This document shows positions 49,063-57,696 of a DNA stretch of 64,000 nt, piece after piece (the first letter of the stretch is position 1; every line of letters begins with the position of its first letter). The notes beneath the pieces were generated by a model. The model did not search any database. It was not told the origin of the DNA and was given only the letters and a program-made list of their open reading frames with translations. This DNA comes from Pseudomonadota bacterium (GTDB lineage: Bacteria; Pseudomonadota; Gammaproteobacteria; Steroidobacterales; Steroidobacteraceae). The position numbers and the translations under genes were made by a program. The stretch spans positions 62,001 to 126,000 of the forward strand of contig JAFEDS010000024.1 in the NCBI GenBank assembly GCA_018241505.1, written 5' to 3'.

Positions 49063-49509
49063 CTATCGGCTCTCGGCGCCTGCGCCCGAACCGTCGGGCA
49101 CATTGAACCGGATCGCTTTGCTCGTTATGGGAATGGATGCGACGATCCGGCTCGGCACGAACATCATGATGCACATGTGTCCCGGCGGCGGCTGCACGCG
49201 CTCGATTTCGAGTACAACATCGCCGGTGTTGTCGCGGACATGAGCAAGCACATACTTGTCACAGGCACTGCCGCCGCCGACCCACGCGACCACCATTCGC
49301 TGTTTGAAGTTGACTTTGGGGACGGCGCCGGTCAGTCCCATGCGGGACCACATTTGAGCCAGCGCTTTGCGGTCACGAGCCTGGGAGAGACCCGCTTCAA
49401 CCCGGCCCTGCACCTTTCCCGTGGATAGAACCTTGAAAGGCAGGTCCGCGGCACCCGCCGGACCCCAGACCCAGGTCAGTGCCAACGCCGCAAGCCACCT
49501 GAGGCGCAT
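49063..49509 (-). CDS. Small secreted protein at the end of the arginine operon
   Basis: Protein of 148 residues with a signal peptide (MRLRWLAALALTWVWGPAGAA). The mature part has FKQRMVVAWVGGGSACDKYVLAHVRDNTGDVVLEIERVQPPPGHMCIMMFVPSRIVA, whose strand pattern resembles the PrcB C-terminal domain found in some exported protease complexes; that is a guess. Two cysteines, at the start and end of this block, may form a disulfide. The ATG at 49509 overlaps the argH stop by one base (TGATG), so the gene is translated with the operon, yet its role in arginine synthesis is not obvious. Confidence 0.6.
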   Translation of the reverse strand: MRLRWLAALALTWVWGPAGAADLPFKVLSTGKVQGRVEAGLSQARDRKALAQMWSRMGLTGAVPKVNFKQRMVVAWVGGGSACDKYVLAHVRDNTGDVVLEIERVQPPPGHMCIMMFVPSRIVASIPITSKAIRFNVPDGSGAGAESR

Positions 49510-50696
49510 CACTCCCCCTTGAGCTTCGCTCCAACGCGGCGATAGGCCTCACGAAACGGGATCCCTTCCGTCACCACCAGCCGGTTCGCTTCCTCGGCGG
49601 CGTGGATGGCCGGATCCAACTCGATCCGCTCGGCGCGGAACTTCATTGCATCAATGGCCGGCGGCAGAATGTCCAGTGTCTGCATGGCGATGTCGATGCT
49701 GCGGAACAGGGGGAACTTCAGCAACTGCAGGTCGCGCTGATAACCGGACGGCAGCTTGGCGTAGATACCCAGCGCTTCGGTCAAACAGCCCAACGCCGTC
49801 GCCGAGCGACCTCGAATCAACTCGAAGACGTCGGGGTTGCGCTTCTGCGGCATGATGGATGAGCCGGTGGTGAAGGCGTCGGGCAACTGCAGGAATGCAA
49901 ATTCCTGTGTGTAGAACAGCAGCACATCGGCGGCGAAGCGCCCGAGATCCTGCACCAGCAAGGCAATTTCAAACAACAGGTGCGACTCGGCCTTGCCGCG
50001 CGAGAGTTGCACCGCCGTCACCGGCTCCTGCGTGACCGCAAAACCAAGCGCCGCCCGCGTCGCCGTTCTGTCCAACGGCAATCCGGGTGTCCCATATCCC
50101 GCAGCCGACCCGAGAGGGCTTTTCCCAACTCGCCGCTGCACTTGGCGCAGACCTTCCGCATCATCCCGGACTTCCGCCGCGAAGCCACCGGCCCACAACG
50201 CAACTGAGCTCGGCATCGCTTGTTGCATGTGCGTGTATCCGGGCAACACGGTCGTTGCTTCGCGGGCGGCAAGCCGGTCCAACGCACTCACCACTTGGGA
50301 AGCGCCTGCCGCGAGCTCCTCAATCGCGTCGCGCAGATAGAGGCGGACCGCCGTCAACACCTGGTCGTTGCGAGACCGACCCAGATGCACGCGGCCGCCA
50401 GCGGCGCCAATGCGTTCAGTCAAACGCTTCTCGAGTGCTGTCTGGCCATCCTCATCTTCAAGCGAGATGTGCCACTCGCCGCGCGAGTGTTCCTCGCCGA
50501 GTGCCGTGAGTCCCAAGCGGATCGCACCGAGATCTTCGGCCGAAAGGAGCTTCTGCGCGTGGAGCATTTCCACGTGAGCGAGCGAAGCTGCAATGTCATA
50601 GCGCACGAGCCGCTCATCGAGCGCATAATCCTCGCCGGCCGTGTACTGCAATACACGGCCGTCAAGGGGTGCGCCTTTATCCCACAAGCGGCTCAT
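49509..50696 (-). CDS. argH: Argininosuccinate lyase, shorter than usual
   Basis: Last step of arginine synthesis: argininosuccinate to arginine and fumarate. 395 residues. The start LWDKGAPLDGRVLQYTAGEDY is ordinary, the Thr/Ser region RVHLGRSRNDQVLTA and the signature SSIMPQKRNPDVFEL with the catalytic Ser in GSSIMPQ are intact. The C-terminus stops after GIPFREAYRRVGAKLKGE, roughly 60 residues earlier than E. coli ArgH, so the last helical domain is short. I see no frameshift, so it may be a natural short form. The start overlaps the argB stop by one base. Confidence 0.9.
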   Translation of the reverse strand: MSRLWDKGAPLDGRVLQYTAGEDYALDERLVRYDIAASLAHVEMLHAQKLLSAEDLGAIRLGLTALGEEHSRGEWHISLEDEDGQTALEKRLTERIGAAGGRVHLGRSRNDQVLTAVRLYLRDAIEELAAGASQVVSALDRLAAREATTVLPGYTHMQQAMPSSVALWAGGFAAEVRDDAEGLRQVQRRVGKSPLGSAAGYGTPGLPLDRTATRAALGFAVTQEPVTAVQLSRGKAESHLLFEIALLVQDLGRFAADVLLFYTQEFAFLQLPDAFTTGSSIMPQKRNPDVFELIRGRSATALGCLTEALGIYAKLPSGYQRDLQLLKFPLFRSIDIAMQTLDILPPAIDAMKFRAERIELDPAIHAAEEANRLVVTEGIPFREAYRRVGAKLKGE

Positions 50697-51631
50697 CAGG
50701 CACCGGCAGTCTGCTGCTCGGCGGGAGTCAAGGCGTTGATGTCGGCAACAATCAACGTTCCAGTGCCTTCGTTCGTAAACACTTCCCCGAGAATGCCTTC
50801 GGGGGACTTGTACGAAACGACGTGAATCCGGCGAACGCCGCCGTGGATTGCGTTCTCGATCGCCTTGGCCTTGGGCAGCATGCCGTCCGCGATCCGGCCC
50901 TCTTCGCGCAGGCGCTCGAGGCCGCGCAGGTCTGTGTAGGAAATCAGCGAGGTGGGATCCTCGACCCGCTCCAGGATGCCCGGCGCGCCGGTGCACAGAA
51001 TCAACTTCTCTGCTCCCAGTGCCGCGCCGATCGCGGCGGCCACGGTATCGGCATTGATATTGAGCAACACACCCTGTTCGTCCGCCGACAACGGACTCAC
51101 CACCGGCATCAAACCGTTGTCGAGCAGTTTGCGGATGACGGTTGTGTCGACGCCGTCGATGTCGCCGACGAAACCATAGTCTATTGTTTCGCCCGACCCT
51201 ACTTTCACCGGCGCACGGCGGTGAGCTCGCACGAGCCCGGCATCCACTCCGCTGATGCCGACTGCGTCGATGTTGAGATCCCGGCAGATCCCCAGGATGC
51301 GCGTGTTGATGAGGCCATTGAGCACCATCGAGGCGACGTCAATCGCCTTCTCGTCGGTGACGCGGCGACCCTCGACCATGCGGGCCGATATGCCCAGCGC
51401 CTCGGAGATTTCGGTGGTCTGGGGACCTCCACCATGCACCATCACGACCCGCACACCGAAGTAGTGGAGGATCGCGACCTGCTCGAGCAGCACCCGGGTG
51501 GACTCGGTGTCGGCGAACACCCCTCCACCGGCCTTCACTATGAAAGTCTTTCCCTTGTACATACGGATATAGGGAGCGGCGCTCTTGAGCGCCCGGATGG
51601 CCAGTGTCTGTTCGCCGCGATGCATGATCAT
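50696..51631 (-). CDS. argB: Acetylglutamate kinase
   Basis: Second step of arginine synthesis; phosphorylates N-acetylglutamate. 311 residues with the amino-acid kinase fold: KTFIVKAGGGVFAD at the start, VVMVHGGGPQTTEISEALG for substrate and ATP binding, and GMLPKAKAIENAIHGGVRRIHVV near the end. There is no fused N-acetyltransferase domain, unlike the bifunctional enzyme of Xanthomonas. A second ATG at 51625 is in frame. The ribosome site GAGG overlaps the stop of argF'. Feedback control by arginine is likely but cannot be seen. Confidence 0.93.
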   Translation of the reverse strand: MIMHRGEQTLAIRALKSAAPYIRMYKGKTFIVKAGGGVFADTESTRVLLEQVAILHYFGVRVVMVHGGGPQTTEISEALGISARMVEGRRVTDEKAIDVASMVLNGLINTRILGICRDLNIDAVGISGVDAGLVRAHRRAPVKVGSGETIDYGFVGDIDGVDTTVIRKLLDNGLMPVVSPLSADEQGVLLNINADTVAAAIGAALGAEKLILCTGAPGILERVEDPTSLISYTDLRGLERLREEGRIADGMLPKAKAIENAIHGGVRRIHVVSYKSPEGILGEVFTNEGTGTLIVADINALTPAEQQTAGA

Positions 51632-51641
51632 TAGATTTACC

Positions 51642-52643
51642 TCAGACTCCTTTGAGCATCTGATAGAGGACGGCCGTTTGAACGACCAGTCGGTTGTAGG
51701 CCTCGCGCTGCACGATGCTGCGCGGGCTGTCGAGCACTTCGTCCGCGATCGCAGTGTTGCGTCTCACGGGAAGACAATGCATGAGCCGGCATTCGGAAGC
51801 CGCTTTTGCAAACCAGTCATTCCTGACACACCAGCTCTGAAGCTCGGCACGTAGCCGGGCGTCGCCGGCGACATCGCCGTAGTGAGCCGTCGATCCCCAC
51901 TCCTTGGCGTAGATGATGTCAGCGCCCTGGAGCGCGTCCGTCAGATCCGCTGTCTCCCGCACCGACCCGCCTGACCGGGCCGCAGCCTTGCGTGCCTTGT
52001 CCATGATCATCGGGGGCAGGGCAAAACCTTCAGGCCGGGCCACGATCACTTCCATGCCGCGCATGGCTGCCATGTGCACAGCCGCTGACGGTACCGCCAG
52101 CGGCAAGGGGCGCGGATGATAGGCCCAGGACAATACAAATCGGCCGCCCCGGGGAACCTGCAGATCATCCATTGTCTTCCAGTCGGCCAATGCCTGGCAG
52201 GGATGGTTGGCCGCCGACTCCAGGTTGATGAGCGGCTTGTCCACCAGCTCCGCCATGGCGTTGAAGTTGGTTTCGGCGAGGTCGTAGGCGAGGTCCTTGC
52301 CGTCGGCAAACGCCCGAATGCCGAGGGCGTCGCAGTAGGAAGCGAGAACCGGGATTCCCTCACGCACGTGTTCCGCAGCCGCGCCGTTCATTATGGCGCC
52401 GAGCTTGGTCTCCAGTTGCCACGTGCCCTGGCCGGGAGTAATCACGAAGGACGTGCCACCCAACCGCGCCATTCCCGCCTGCATGGAGGCGAGCGTGCGC
52501 AGCGAGGGATTGAAGAACAACAGTCCCAGGATCTTCCCGGCGAGCGCGTGCGGCTCCGGGCACTTCTCGAGCCGGCGCGCGAGCTCCAACAGAGCGCTGA
52601 TCTCATCGCGCTCGAAATCGGCGAGATCCAGGAAACGCCTCAT
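51642..52643 (-). CDS. N-acylornithine carbamoyltransferase (AOTCase/SOTCase type)
   Basis: Transcarbamylase of 333 residues. It keeps the carbamoyl-phosphate and catalytic motifs FFNPSLRTLASMQ, HPCQALAD and HCLPVRRN, but where ordinary ornithine carbamoyltransferase has DGRNN it reads SWAYHPRPLPLAVPSA, the mark of enzymes that act on N-acetyl- or N-succinyl-ornithine, as in Xanthomonas and Bacteroides. TWQLETKLGAIMNG and GIRAFADGKDL also fit this group. Whether acetyl or succinyl is used cannot be told from what I see. The start ATG at 52643 overlaps the argD stop by four bases. It implies that the acyl group stays on until citrulline, so an acylcitrulline deacylase is needed. Confidence 0.86.
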   Translation of the reverse strand: MRRFLDLADFERDEISALLELARRLEKCPEPHALAGKILGLLFFNPSLRTLASMQAGMARLGGTSFVITPGQGTWQLETKLGAIMNGAAAEHVREGIPVLASYCDALGIRAFADGKDLAYDLAETNFNAMAELVDKPLINLESAANHPCQALADWKTMDDLQVPRGGRFVLSWAYHPRPLPLAVPSAAVHMAAMRGMEVIVARPEGFALPPMIMDKARKAAARSGGSVRETADLTDALQGADIIYAKEWGSTAHYGDVAGDARLRAELQSWCVRNDWFAKAASECRLMHCLPVRRNTAIADEVLDSPRSIVQREAYNRLVVQTAVLYQMLKGV

Positions 52644-53809
52644 GCAGGCAGGTCCGCCAGCGTGTCGCGCAGCATGTCCACCTGTTCTTCCTCCAGGATG
52701 AACGGCGGCAACAGGCGAAGTATGTGGGGATCGGTAGCGGTTCCCGCGAGAATCCCGCATTCCAGCAGCTCGGCCTGGACTTCCTTGGCCGGGCGCGTTG
52801 TGCGCAGACCCGTCAGGAACCCCGCACCCTGATGCGCGGTCACCGGTCCAACGAGACAAGTCTGACGGATGTACGCGCCCACGCGCCGGACGCGCTCCAA
52901 CAGGTTCTCCGTCTCCATCGCATCAATGACCGCCTCGATCACGGCGCAGGCCATCGGCCCACCTCCGAATGTCGTGCCGAGCAGGTCGAGTTTGAATGCG
53001 CCCGAGACCTTCGCATTGGTGAGCAGCGCCGCGCATGGGTAACCGTTGCCCAACGCCTTGGCCGTCGTGATCATGTCGGGCATCACTTCATACATGTTCG
53101 CTGCGAACGGATAACCGACACGGCCCATGCCACACTGCACTTCATCGAAAATCAGCAGTGCGCCGACTTCGTCGCAACGCTTGCGCAGTGCCTGGAGAAA
53201 TTCCTTGCTGAGGTCGACCGCGCCCGCGAGGCCCTGCACGGGTTCAACAATGACCGAGGCTGTTTCCTTGGTTACGAACCCGGAAATGGCGTCGATGTTG
53301 CCGCGAGGGATGAAGCTGACATCGAACGGCGTACGCGGATAGCTGTACCACTTCTGTTGCGCACCCCAGGTCACGGCTCCCGCGCCGGCCGTGCGGCCGT
53401 GGAAGCCGCCAACGACCGCGCAGACCTGCGAGCGCCCCGTCATCTTGAATCCGAGCTTCAGGGCGTTCTCATTCGCTTCGGCGCCGCTGTTCACAAAAAA
53501 CACACTGGTGACAGGCAGGCGGGAGAAGCGGACCAACCGCTCGGCCGCACGGGTGCGGACCTGCATGGCAACGGCGTTCGACTGGAAGTTACAGCTTTGC
53601 GCCTGCCTGGTGAGCGCTTGTGTGAAACCGGGATGCCCGTACCCAAGGGCGGCGACCGCATGGCCGCCATACAGATCGAGCACGCGCTCGCCGCGGCTGT
53701 TGGTGAGCCAGACACCCTGTCCGGACACCACTTCGAGCGGGTACAGTGCAAAAACGGGCGCCAGAAAATCGGTGCCGGGTGAAACCGGCCGCGGTGCAGG
53801 TGAGTTCAT
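52640..53809 (-). CDS. argD: Acetylornithine aminotransferase
   Basis: PLP-dependent class III aminotransferase of 389 residues that makes N-acylornithine from the semialdehyde. Typical blocks are DLYGGHAVAALGYGHP, VFFVNSGAEANENALKL, GGFHGRTAGAGAVTW, LLIFDEVQCGMGRVG and the PLP lysine in TTAKALGNGYPCAA, followed by TFGGGPMACAVIEAVID. The length is normal. It overlaps argF' by four bases and follows argC by ten. Because the next gene works on acylated ornithine, this enzyme must also accept an acylated substrate. Confidence 0.93.
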   Translation of the reverse strand: MNSPAPRPVSPGTDFLAPVFALYPLEVVSGQGVWLTNSRGERVLDLYGGHAVAALGYGHPGFTQALTRQAQSCNFQSNAVAMQVRTRAAERLVRFSRLPVTSVFFVNSGAEANENALKLGFKMTGRSQVCAVVGGFHGRTAGAGAVTWGAQQKWYSYPRTPFDVSFIPRGNIDAISGFVTKETASVIVEPVQGLAGAVDLSKEFLQALRKRCDEVGALLIFDEVQCGMGRVGYPFAANMYEVMPDMITTAKALGNGYPCAALLTNAKVSGAFKLDLLGTTFGGGPMACAVIEAVIDAMETENLLERVRRVGAYIRQTCLVGPVTAHQGAGFLTGLRTTRPAKEVQAELLECGILAGTATDPHILRLLPPFILEEEQVDMLRDTLADLPA

Positions 53810-53819
53810 GTTTCTCGCT

Positions 53820-54881
53820 TCAGGTCCATCCGGGCGCGGGAGCCGTGAGACCCGCGGTCTCGGCCAGGCCGAACATCCGGTTCATCCACTGTACAGCGCC
53901 GCCCGCTGCACCCTTGTTCAAGTTGTCGACTACACACATGACAGCGACGGTTCGACCGTTCGCCACGGCGGACAGATGTGCGTAGTTGCTCGTGGCAACC
54001 TCCTTCACGCGCGGTGCCTGGTCGGTCACCCGGATGAACGGACAGTTGGCATAAAACTCGCGCAGTGCCCCCAGGATTTTCGCCGTATCGATGGCCGATT
54101 TCAGGGCCGCCTGCACGGTAACATGAATGCCGCGTGCAAACGGACCGGAATGAGGAACGAAGGCGAAGTCAGCCTCAACACCCGAAGCAACCTTGGCGCA
54201 GGCGGCAATTTCCGGTGCGTGACGATGCGCGAGCGCGTTGTATGAATAGAGGTCGCTATGGCGGACGGGGTGATGGGTACCCTCAATGGGCTTGCGCCCG
54301 GCGCCGGTGCTGCCCGTTACACCAGATACAAACAATGTGGGCGACGTGACGCCCAATGACAGCAAAGGAACGCTGGCGAGCAATGTGGCGGTGGCGAAGC
54401 AACCTGGATGAGCAACGTGAGTTGTATGCAGTTGCTTCAGGTGCTCCGGTACCGCACAGGTGAATTCGGCAATTCGCTTCGGGGCGCCATGCGGATGTTT
54501 GTAGACAGCCTCATAGGCCTGGGCCGAGGAGTAACGGAAATCGGCGGAGATATCGACCACCCGCGGGCGTGTTCCCGCTTTGGCGGCCACGCCCAGCAAT
54601 GAATCAATCAAAGCCGCCGATACGCCGTGGGGCGCGGCCGAAAACAGGGCCGGCTGCGGGGTCTCGGCCAGCAGCTTTTCGACCTCCGACTGGGATTTGA
54701 AGCGCGTGTCGGCGTACACACTCGCCAGGTGCGGGAATGCCTTGGACAGGCTCTCGCCCGGTTGGCTGTCCGACATGATGGCGGCCAGCTCGAATTGCGG
54801 ATGACCGGCAATCAGCCGCAGCAGCTCACCGGCAACATAGCCGGTGCCACCCAGAACAATAGTCGGGATGCGCGGGGTCAT
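53820..54881 (-). CDS. argC: N-acetyl-gamma-glutamyl-phosphate reductase
   Basis: Reductase of 353 residues for the third step. NADP-binding Rossmann motif VLGGTGYVAGELLRLI at the start; the catalytic cysteine is in HVAHPGCFATATLLA; the C-terminal half holds SGVTGSTGAGRKPIEGTHHP and a substrate-binding block. It overlaps the preceding unknown P-loop gene by four bases (ATGA), part of the dense coupling of this operon. The presence of this acyl-specific enzyme confirms that the pathway runs through acylated intermediates. Confidence 0.94.
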   Translation of the reverse strand: MTPRIPTIVLGGTGYVAGELLRLIAGHPQFELAAIMSDSQPGESLSKAFPHLASVYADTRFKSQSEVEKLLAETPQPALFSAAPHGVSAALIDSLLGVAAKAGTRPRVVDISADFRYSSAQAYEAVYKHPHGAPKRIAEFTCAVPEHLKQLHTTHVAHPGCFATATLLASVPLLSLGVTSPTLFVSGVTGSTGAGRKPIEGTHHPVRHSDLYSYNALAHRHAPEIAACAKVASGVEADFAFVPHSGPFARGIHVTVQAALKSAIDTAKILGALREFYANCPFIRVTDQAPRVKEVATSNYAHLSAVANGRTVAVMCVVDNLNKGAAGGAVQWMNRMFGLAETAGLTAPAPGWT

Positions 54882-55966
54882 TGCGGAGCCTTCACGCCAA
54901 TCGCCTCAATGACGCGGTCGCCCAGGGCGGCGCCGTTCGTCATGGCATTGAAGGCGGGTACGCCGAGCTGATCCGTGATGATATCAACACCAACCTGGTT
55001 GTCCGTGGAGGGGCCCGTCACGACGCACGGCTCGATGCCGAAACGCTCGCGCAACAGCTTTACTCCGCCCCAGGCGGCGACGGGATCGTTTGCCGACAGA
55101 ATGACGCCGGTCAGTGCGGTCCGGATATCCGGGCACTCCAGGATCGCGTCAACTCCGTAAGTGCCGAGGATACCGTCACCCAGCTCAAACACGATGGCAT
55201 CGGGTTTGCCCGCGGACAACTCGGTCAACATCGTGCGGGTGAGCGCGGGGCCGTTGATTTTCGTGGTCGTCACGACACCCATGTCGGTGAAGATCATCGA
55301 ATTGCGGGCGCCGGCGTCGGCCATGGCGAGGATATCGCGCCGTAGCGACACGCCGGTGGCCTTGAATGCGTCGATGACGAGCCCGCGGTGACGCATTCTG
55401 CTGATGACCGCACAGGCAGCGGCCGTCTTTCCCGCTTCCATACAGGTACCCGCGAGCGCCACAACAGGCACGCCCCGGGTTTCGAGCTTTGCATCAAAAT
55501 CGAGCCGCTTCACGCCCACGCGCGCAGGCACGCCGATACGCTCACCCAGATAAGGGAAATGCAGCACACCGCCGATGACACGGCAGTCGAACGGCTTGCC
55601 CTTGTCGGGATTGACCGAGTCGCAAACGCCGAGGACCCCTCCGATGTTGAGCATCTGGATGATGTCACCGGGCTGCACGGACGGCGGGATGTGGCCGGAG
55701 TAGCCGAACAGTGCCTTGCGATGGCCCAGTGCGCCGACAACGATGTCCCCTTTGCCGACTTTGGCCATGCGGCCGCTGGTCAGCTCGAGGGTGTTGTAGG
55801 TCGACTTGTTGGTCAGCACTTCAACGGCGACAACAACGCCTTCTTCCGCCGGAATATCCGGCGCTACGCGTACTTCATGCGACAACCCGCACGCCTGCGT
55901 TACCGAGGCAATTTTGTCGACAACAATGCTTCGCATTCCACTAGTCATGACACTGGCCATATTCAT
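54878..55966 (-). CDS. P-loop NTPase of unknown function inside the arginine operon
   Basis: I do not know this function. 362 residues. An N-terminal beta-rich domain (residues 1-140, VVVAVEVLTNKSTYNTLEL, GKGDIVVGALGHRKALFGYSG) is followed by a nucleotide-binding domain with the P-loop GTCMEAGKT at residues 173-181, then TGVSLRRD, FTDMG and ELGDGILGTYGVD. The P-loop class recalls MobB, dethiobiotin synthetase or DUF1611 proteins. It starts inside the end of argG (ATGA) and its stop overlaps argC in the same way, so it is an integral gene of the operon. Since no acetylglutamate synthase or deacylase is visible here, it is a candidate for a missing or accessory step; this is inference. Confidence 0.72.
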   Translation of the reverse strand: MNMASVMTSGMRSIVVDKIASVTQACGLSHEVRVAPDIPAEEGVVVAVEVLTNKSTYNTLELTSGRMAKVGKGDIVVGALGHRKALFGYSGHIPPSVQPGDIIQMLNIGGVLGVCDSVNPDKGKPFDCRVIGGVLHFPYLGERIGVPARVGVKRLDFDAKLETRGVPVVALAGTCMEAGKTAAACAVISRMRHRGLVIDAFKATGVSLRRDILAMADAGARNSMIFTDMGVVTTTKINGPALTRTMLTELSAGKPDAIVFELGDGILGTYGVDAILECPDIRTALTGVILSANDPVAAWGGVKLLRERFGIEPCVVTGPSTDNQVGVDIITDQLGVPAFNAMTNGAALGDRVIEAIGVKAPQ

Positions 55967-57198
55967 GCGTCCTTGGCGCGCTCGGCTGCACGCCGTGCGA
56001 ACACGCCCGTCAGCGAGACAATTTTGGAGAATCCCAGGGCATCCGTCGGTGTCCACTCGCCCACCGCCTCGCCATAGACGCCCTTGGAGGCGGCCATCAG
56101 CGAGTAGGGTGACTCAACACCTTCAATGAACAGACTTCCTGGCCGGAACAATACATGCACGTCACCGGTCACGCGCTCCTGCGATGACAGAAGCAGGGCT
56201 TCAATGTCACGGCAGACCGGGTCCAGGAGCTGGCCTTCATGCACGAGGTCGCCATAGGGCTGCGCGACCAACTCCTTGATGCGTTGCTGCCGGCCCGTCA
56301 GCACGAGCTTTTCCAACTCGCGATGGGCGCTCAGCAAGGTCTCGGCCGCCGGTGCTTCGAAGGCGACCCGGCCCTTGGTACCGATAATGGTATCGCCGAG
56401 ATGTATTCCACGACCGACCCCAAACGGCGCGGCCAGGGACTCCAGGGTCTCGATGACCTGCACGGGCGAGAGCTTCTTGCCATCGATTCCGGCGGGGCGC
56501 CCCTTTTCGAACGAAATGACATGCTTTTCGGGTGCGCGCGGCTTGGTGAACGCATCGCGCGACAGTACCCAGGCACTGTCAGGAATGCTGCCGGCCGAAG
56601 TCAGTGTCTCGGTACCGCCAATGGTGACGCCCCACAAACCCCGATTGATGGAGTACGCGGCGCCATGCGGCGGCACCGGCAGGTTGCGCTTCTGCAGATA
56701 GTCGAGCTCCTCCTGGCGCTTGAAGGCCTTGTCGCGAACGGGTGCGAACACCTCGAGCTCCGGAGCCAGCGTGCGCAGGGCCACTTCGAATCGGACTTGA
56801 TCATTGCCCGCTGCGGTGCAGCCGTGAGCGATCATGTTGGTGCCAAGCTCGCGCGCCATTCGTGCGATGGTCTGTGCCTGCATAACGCGTTCTGCGCCTA
56901 CGCAGAGCGGATAGAGTTGGCCGCGCTTCACGTTACCCATGATGAGGAAGCGCAGCACCTGCTCAAAATAATCAGCACGCGCGTCAATTTGATGATGCTC
57001 GATGGCGCCCAGCGCCCTGGCGCGTTCCGCCAGCGTTCGCGCTGTCGCTTCGTCGATGCCGCCGGTGTCGACGGTGACGGTAATGACAGGGCGACCCGTG
57101 TTCTCCGCGACCCAGGGGACGAGGAATGAGGTGTCGAGCCCACCGGAGTAGGCGAGAACAATGGGCTTTGAGCCCGCGTGGGCGGCGGTTTGCGGCAT
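55963..57198 (-). CDS. argG: Argininosuccinate synthase
   Basis: ATP-dependent joining of citrulline and aspartate. 411 residues with the N-type ATP pyrophosphatase P-loop YSGGLDTS, the blocks HGCTAAGNDQVRFE and NRGLWGVTIGGTETLTSAGSIPD and FEKGRPAGIDG. Its start is ATG at 57198, nine bases after argR, and it ends with overlap of the P-loop gene. Length and motifs are intact. It is the first enzyme gene of the operon after argR. Confidence 0.94.
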   Translation of the reverse strand: MPQTAAHAGSKPIVLAYSGGLDTSFLVPWVAENTGRPVITVTVDTGGIDEATARTLAERARALGAIEHHQIDARADYFEQVLRFLIMGNVKRGQLYPLCVGAERVMQAQTIARMARELGTNMIAHGCTAAGNDQVRFEVALRTLAPELEVFAPVRDKAFKRQEELDYLQKRNLPVPPHGAAYSINRGLWGVTIGGTETLTSAGSIPDSAWVLSRDAFTKPRAPEKHVISFEKGRPAGIDGKKLSPVQVIETLESLAAPFGVGRGIHLGDTIIGTKGRVAFEAPAAETLLSAHRELEKLVLTGRQQRIKELVAQPYGDLVHEGQLLDPVCRDIEALLLSSQERVTGDVHVLFRPGSLFIEGVESPYSLMAASKGVYGEAVGEWTPTDALGFSKIVSLTGVFARRAAERAKDA

Positions 57199-57207
57199 GG
57201 CTATCTT

Positions 57208-57663
57208 CTAGGTCAGTCGGAAAATCGAGTGCAGACGGCCGAGCAGCTCGTCCTGTGCACGGGAGTTGGCGGTGGCAATGAAAATGGTGTCATCGCCCGA
57301 GATGGTGCCGGCCACTTCGGGCCAGTCGGCCTTATCGATGGCGACGGCCACGCTTTGAGCCGCACCCACGGTAGTGCGCAGCACGGTGAGCGAAGGGCCG
57401 GCGCGCTTCAAGCCGCGCACAAACTGGGCCAGCGAGCCGAAATCGCCATTCGCACGCGACACGTCATCGGGCGGCAAAACATAGCGGCCGCTCGCTTTCA
57501 ACACGCCCATGTCGCGCAGATCGCGGCTCACGGATGACTGCGTGACCTCGTGTCCTTCCTTCTTCAACAGACGCACGAGGTCCTCCTGTTTGCGGACGAG
57601 GCCCGCTCTCAGGATGCGCGCGATGGCGCTACGACGATCGTTCTGGTGAGTATCGGTCAGCAC
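57208..57663 (-). CDS. argR: Arginine repressor
   Basis: DNA-binding regulator of 151 residues. Winged-helix N-terminus with the family motif EGHEVTQSSVSRDLRDMGVLKA, then an oligomerisation domain whose arginine-binding residues are in TVGAAQSVAVAIDKADWPEVAGTISGDDTIFIA (Asp pair). The GTG at 57663 is chosen because it lies just before LTDTHQNDRRSAIARIL, the usual start of the family. It heads the arg operon, nine bases before argG, and a palindrome of ARG-box type lies upstream, so autoregulation with the whole operon is likely. Confidence 0.93.
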   Translation of the reverse strand: MLTDTHQNDRRSAIARILRAGLVRKQEDLVRLLKKEGHEVTQSSVSRDLRDMGVLKASGRYVLPPDDVSRANGDFGSLAQFVRGLKRAGPSLTVLRTTVGAAQSVAVAIDKADWPEVAGTISGDDTIFIATANSRAQDELLGRLHSIFRLT

Positions 57664-57696
57664 GGTGCATAAACAAGCGCATAAACAGGGGAGCAT

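Noticed and set aside
51642-52643. Ordinary ornithine carbamoyltransferase (argF)
   Set aside because: The DGRNN ornithine-side block is replaced by SWAYHPRPLP, as in acylornithine enzymes.
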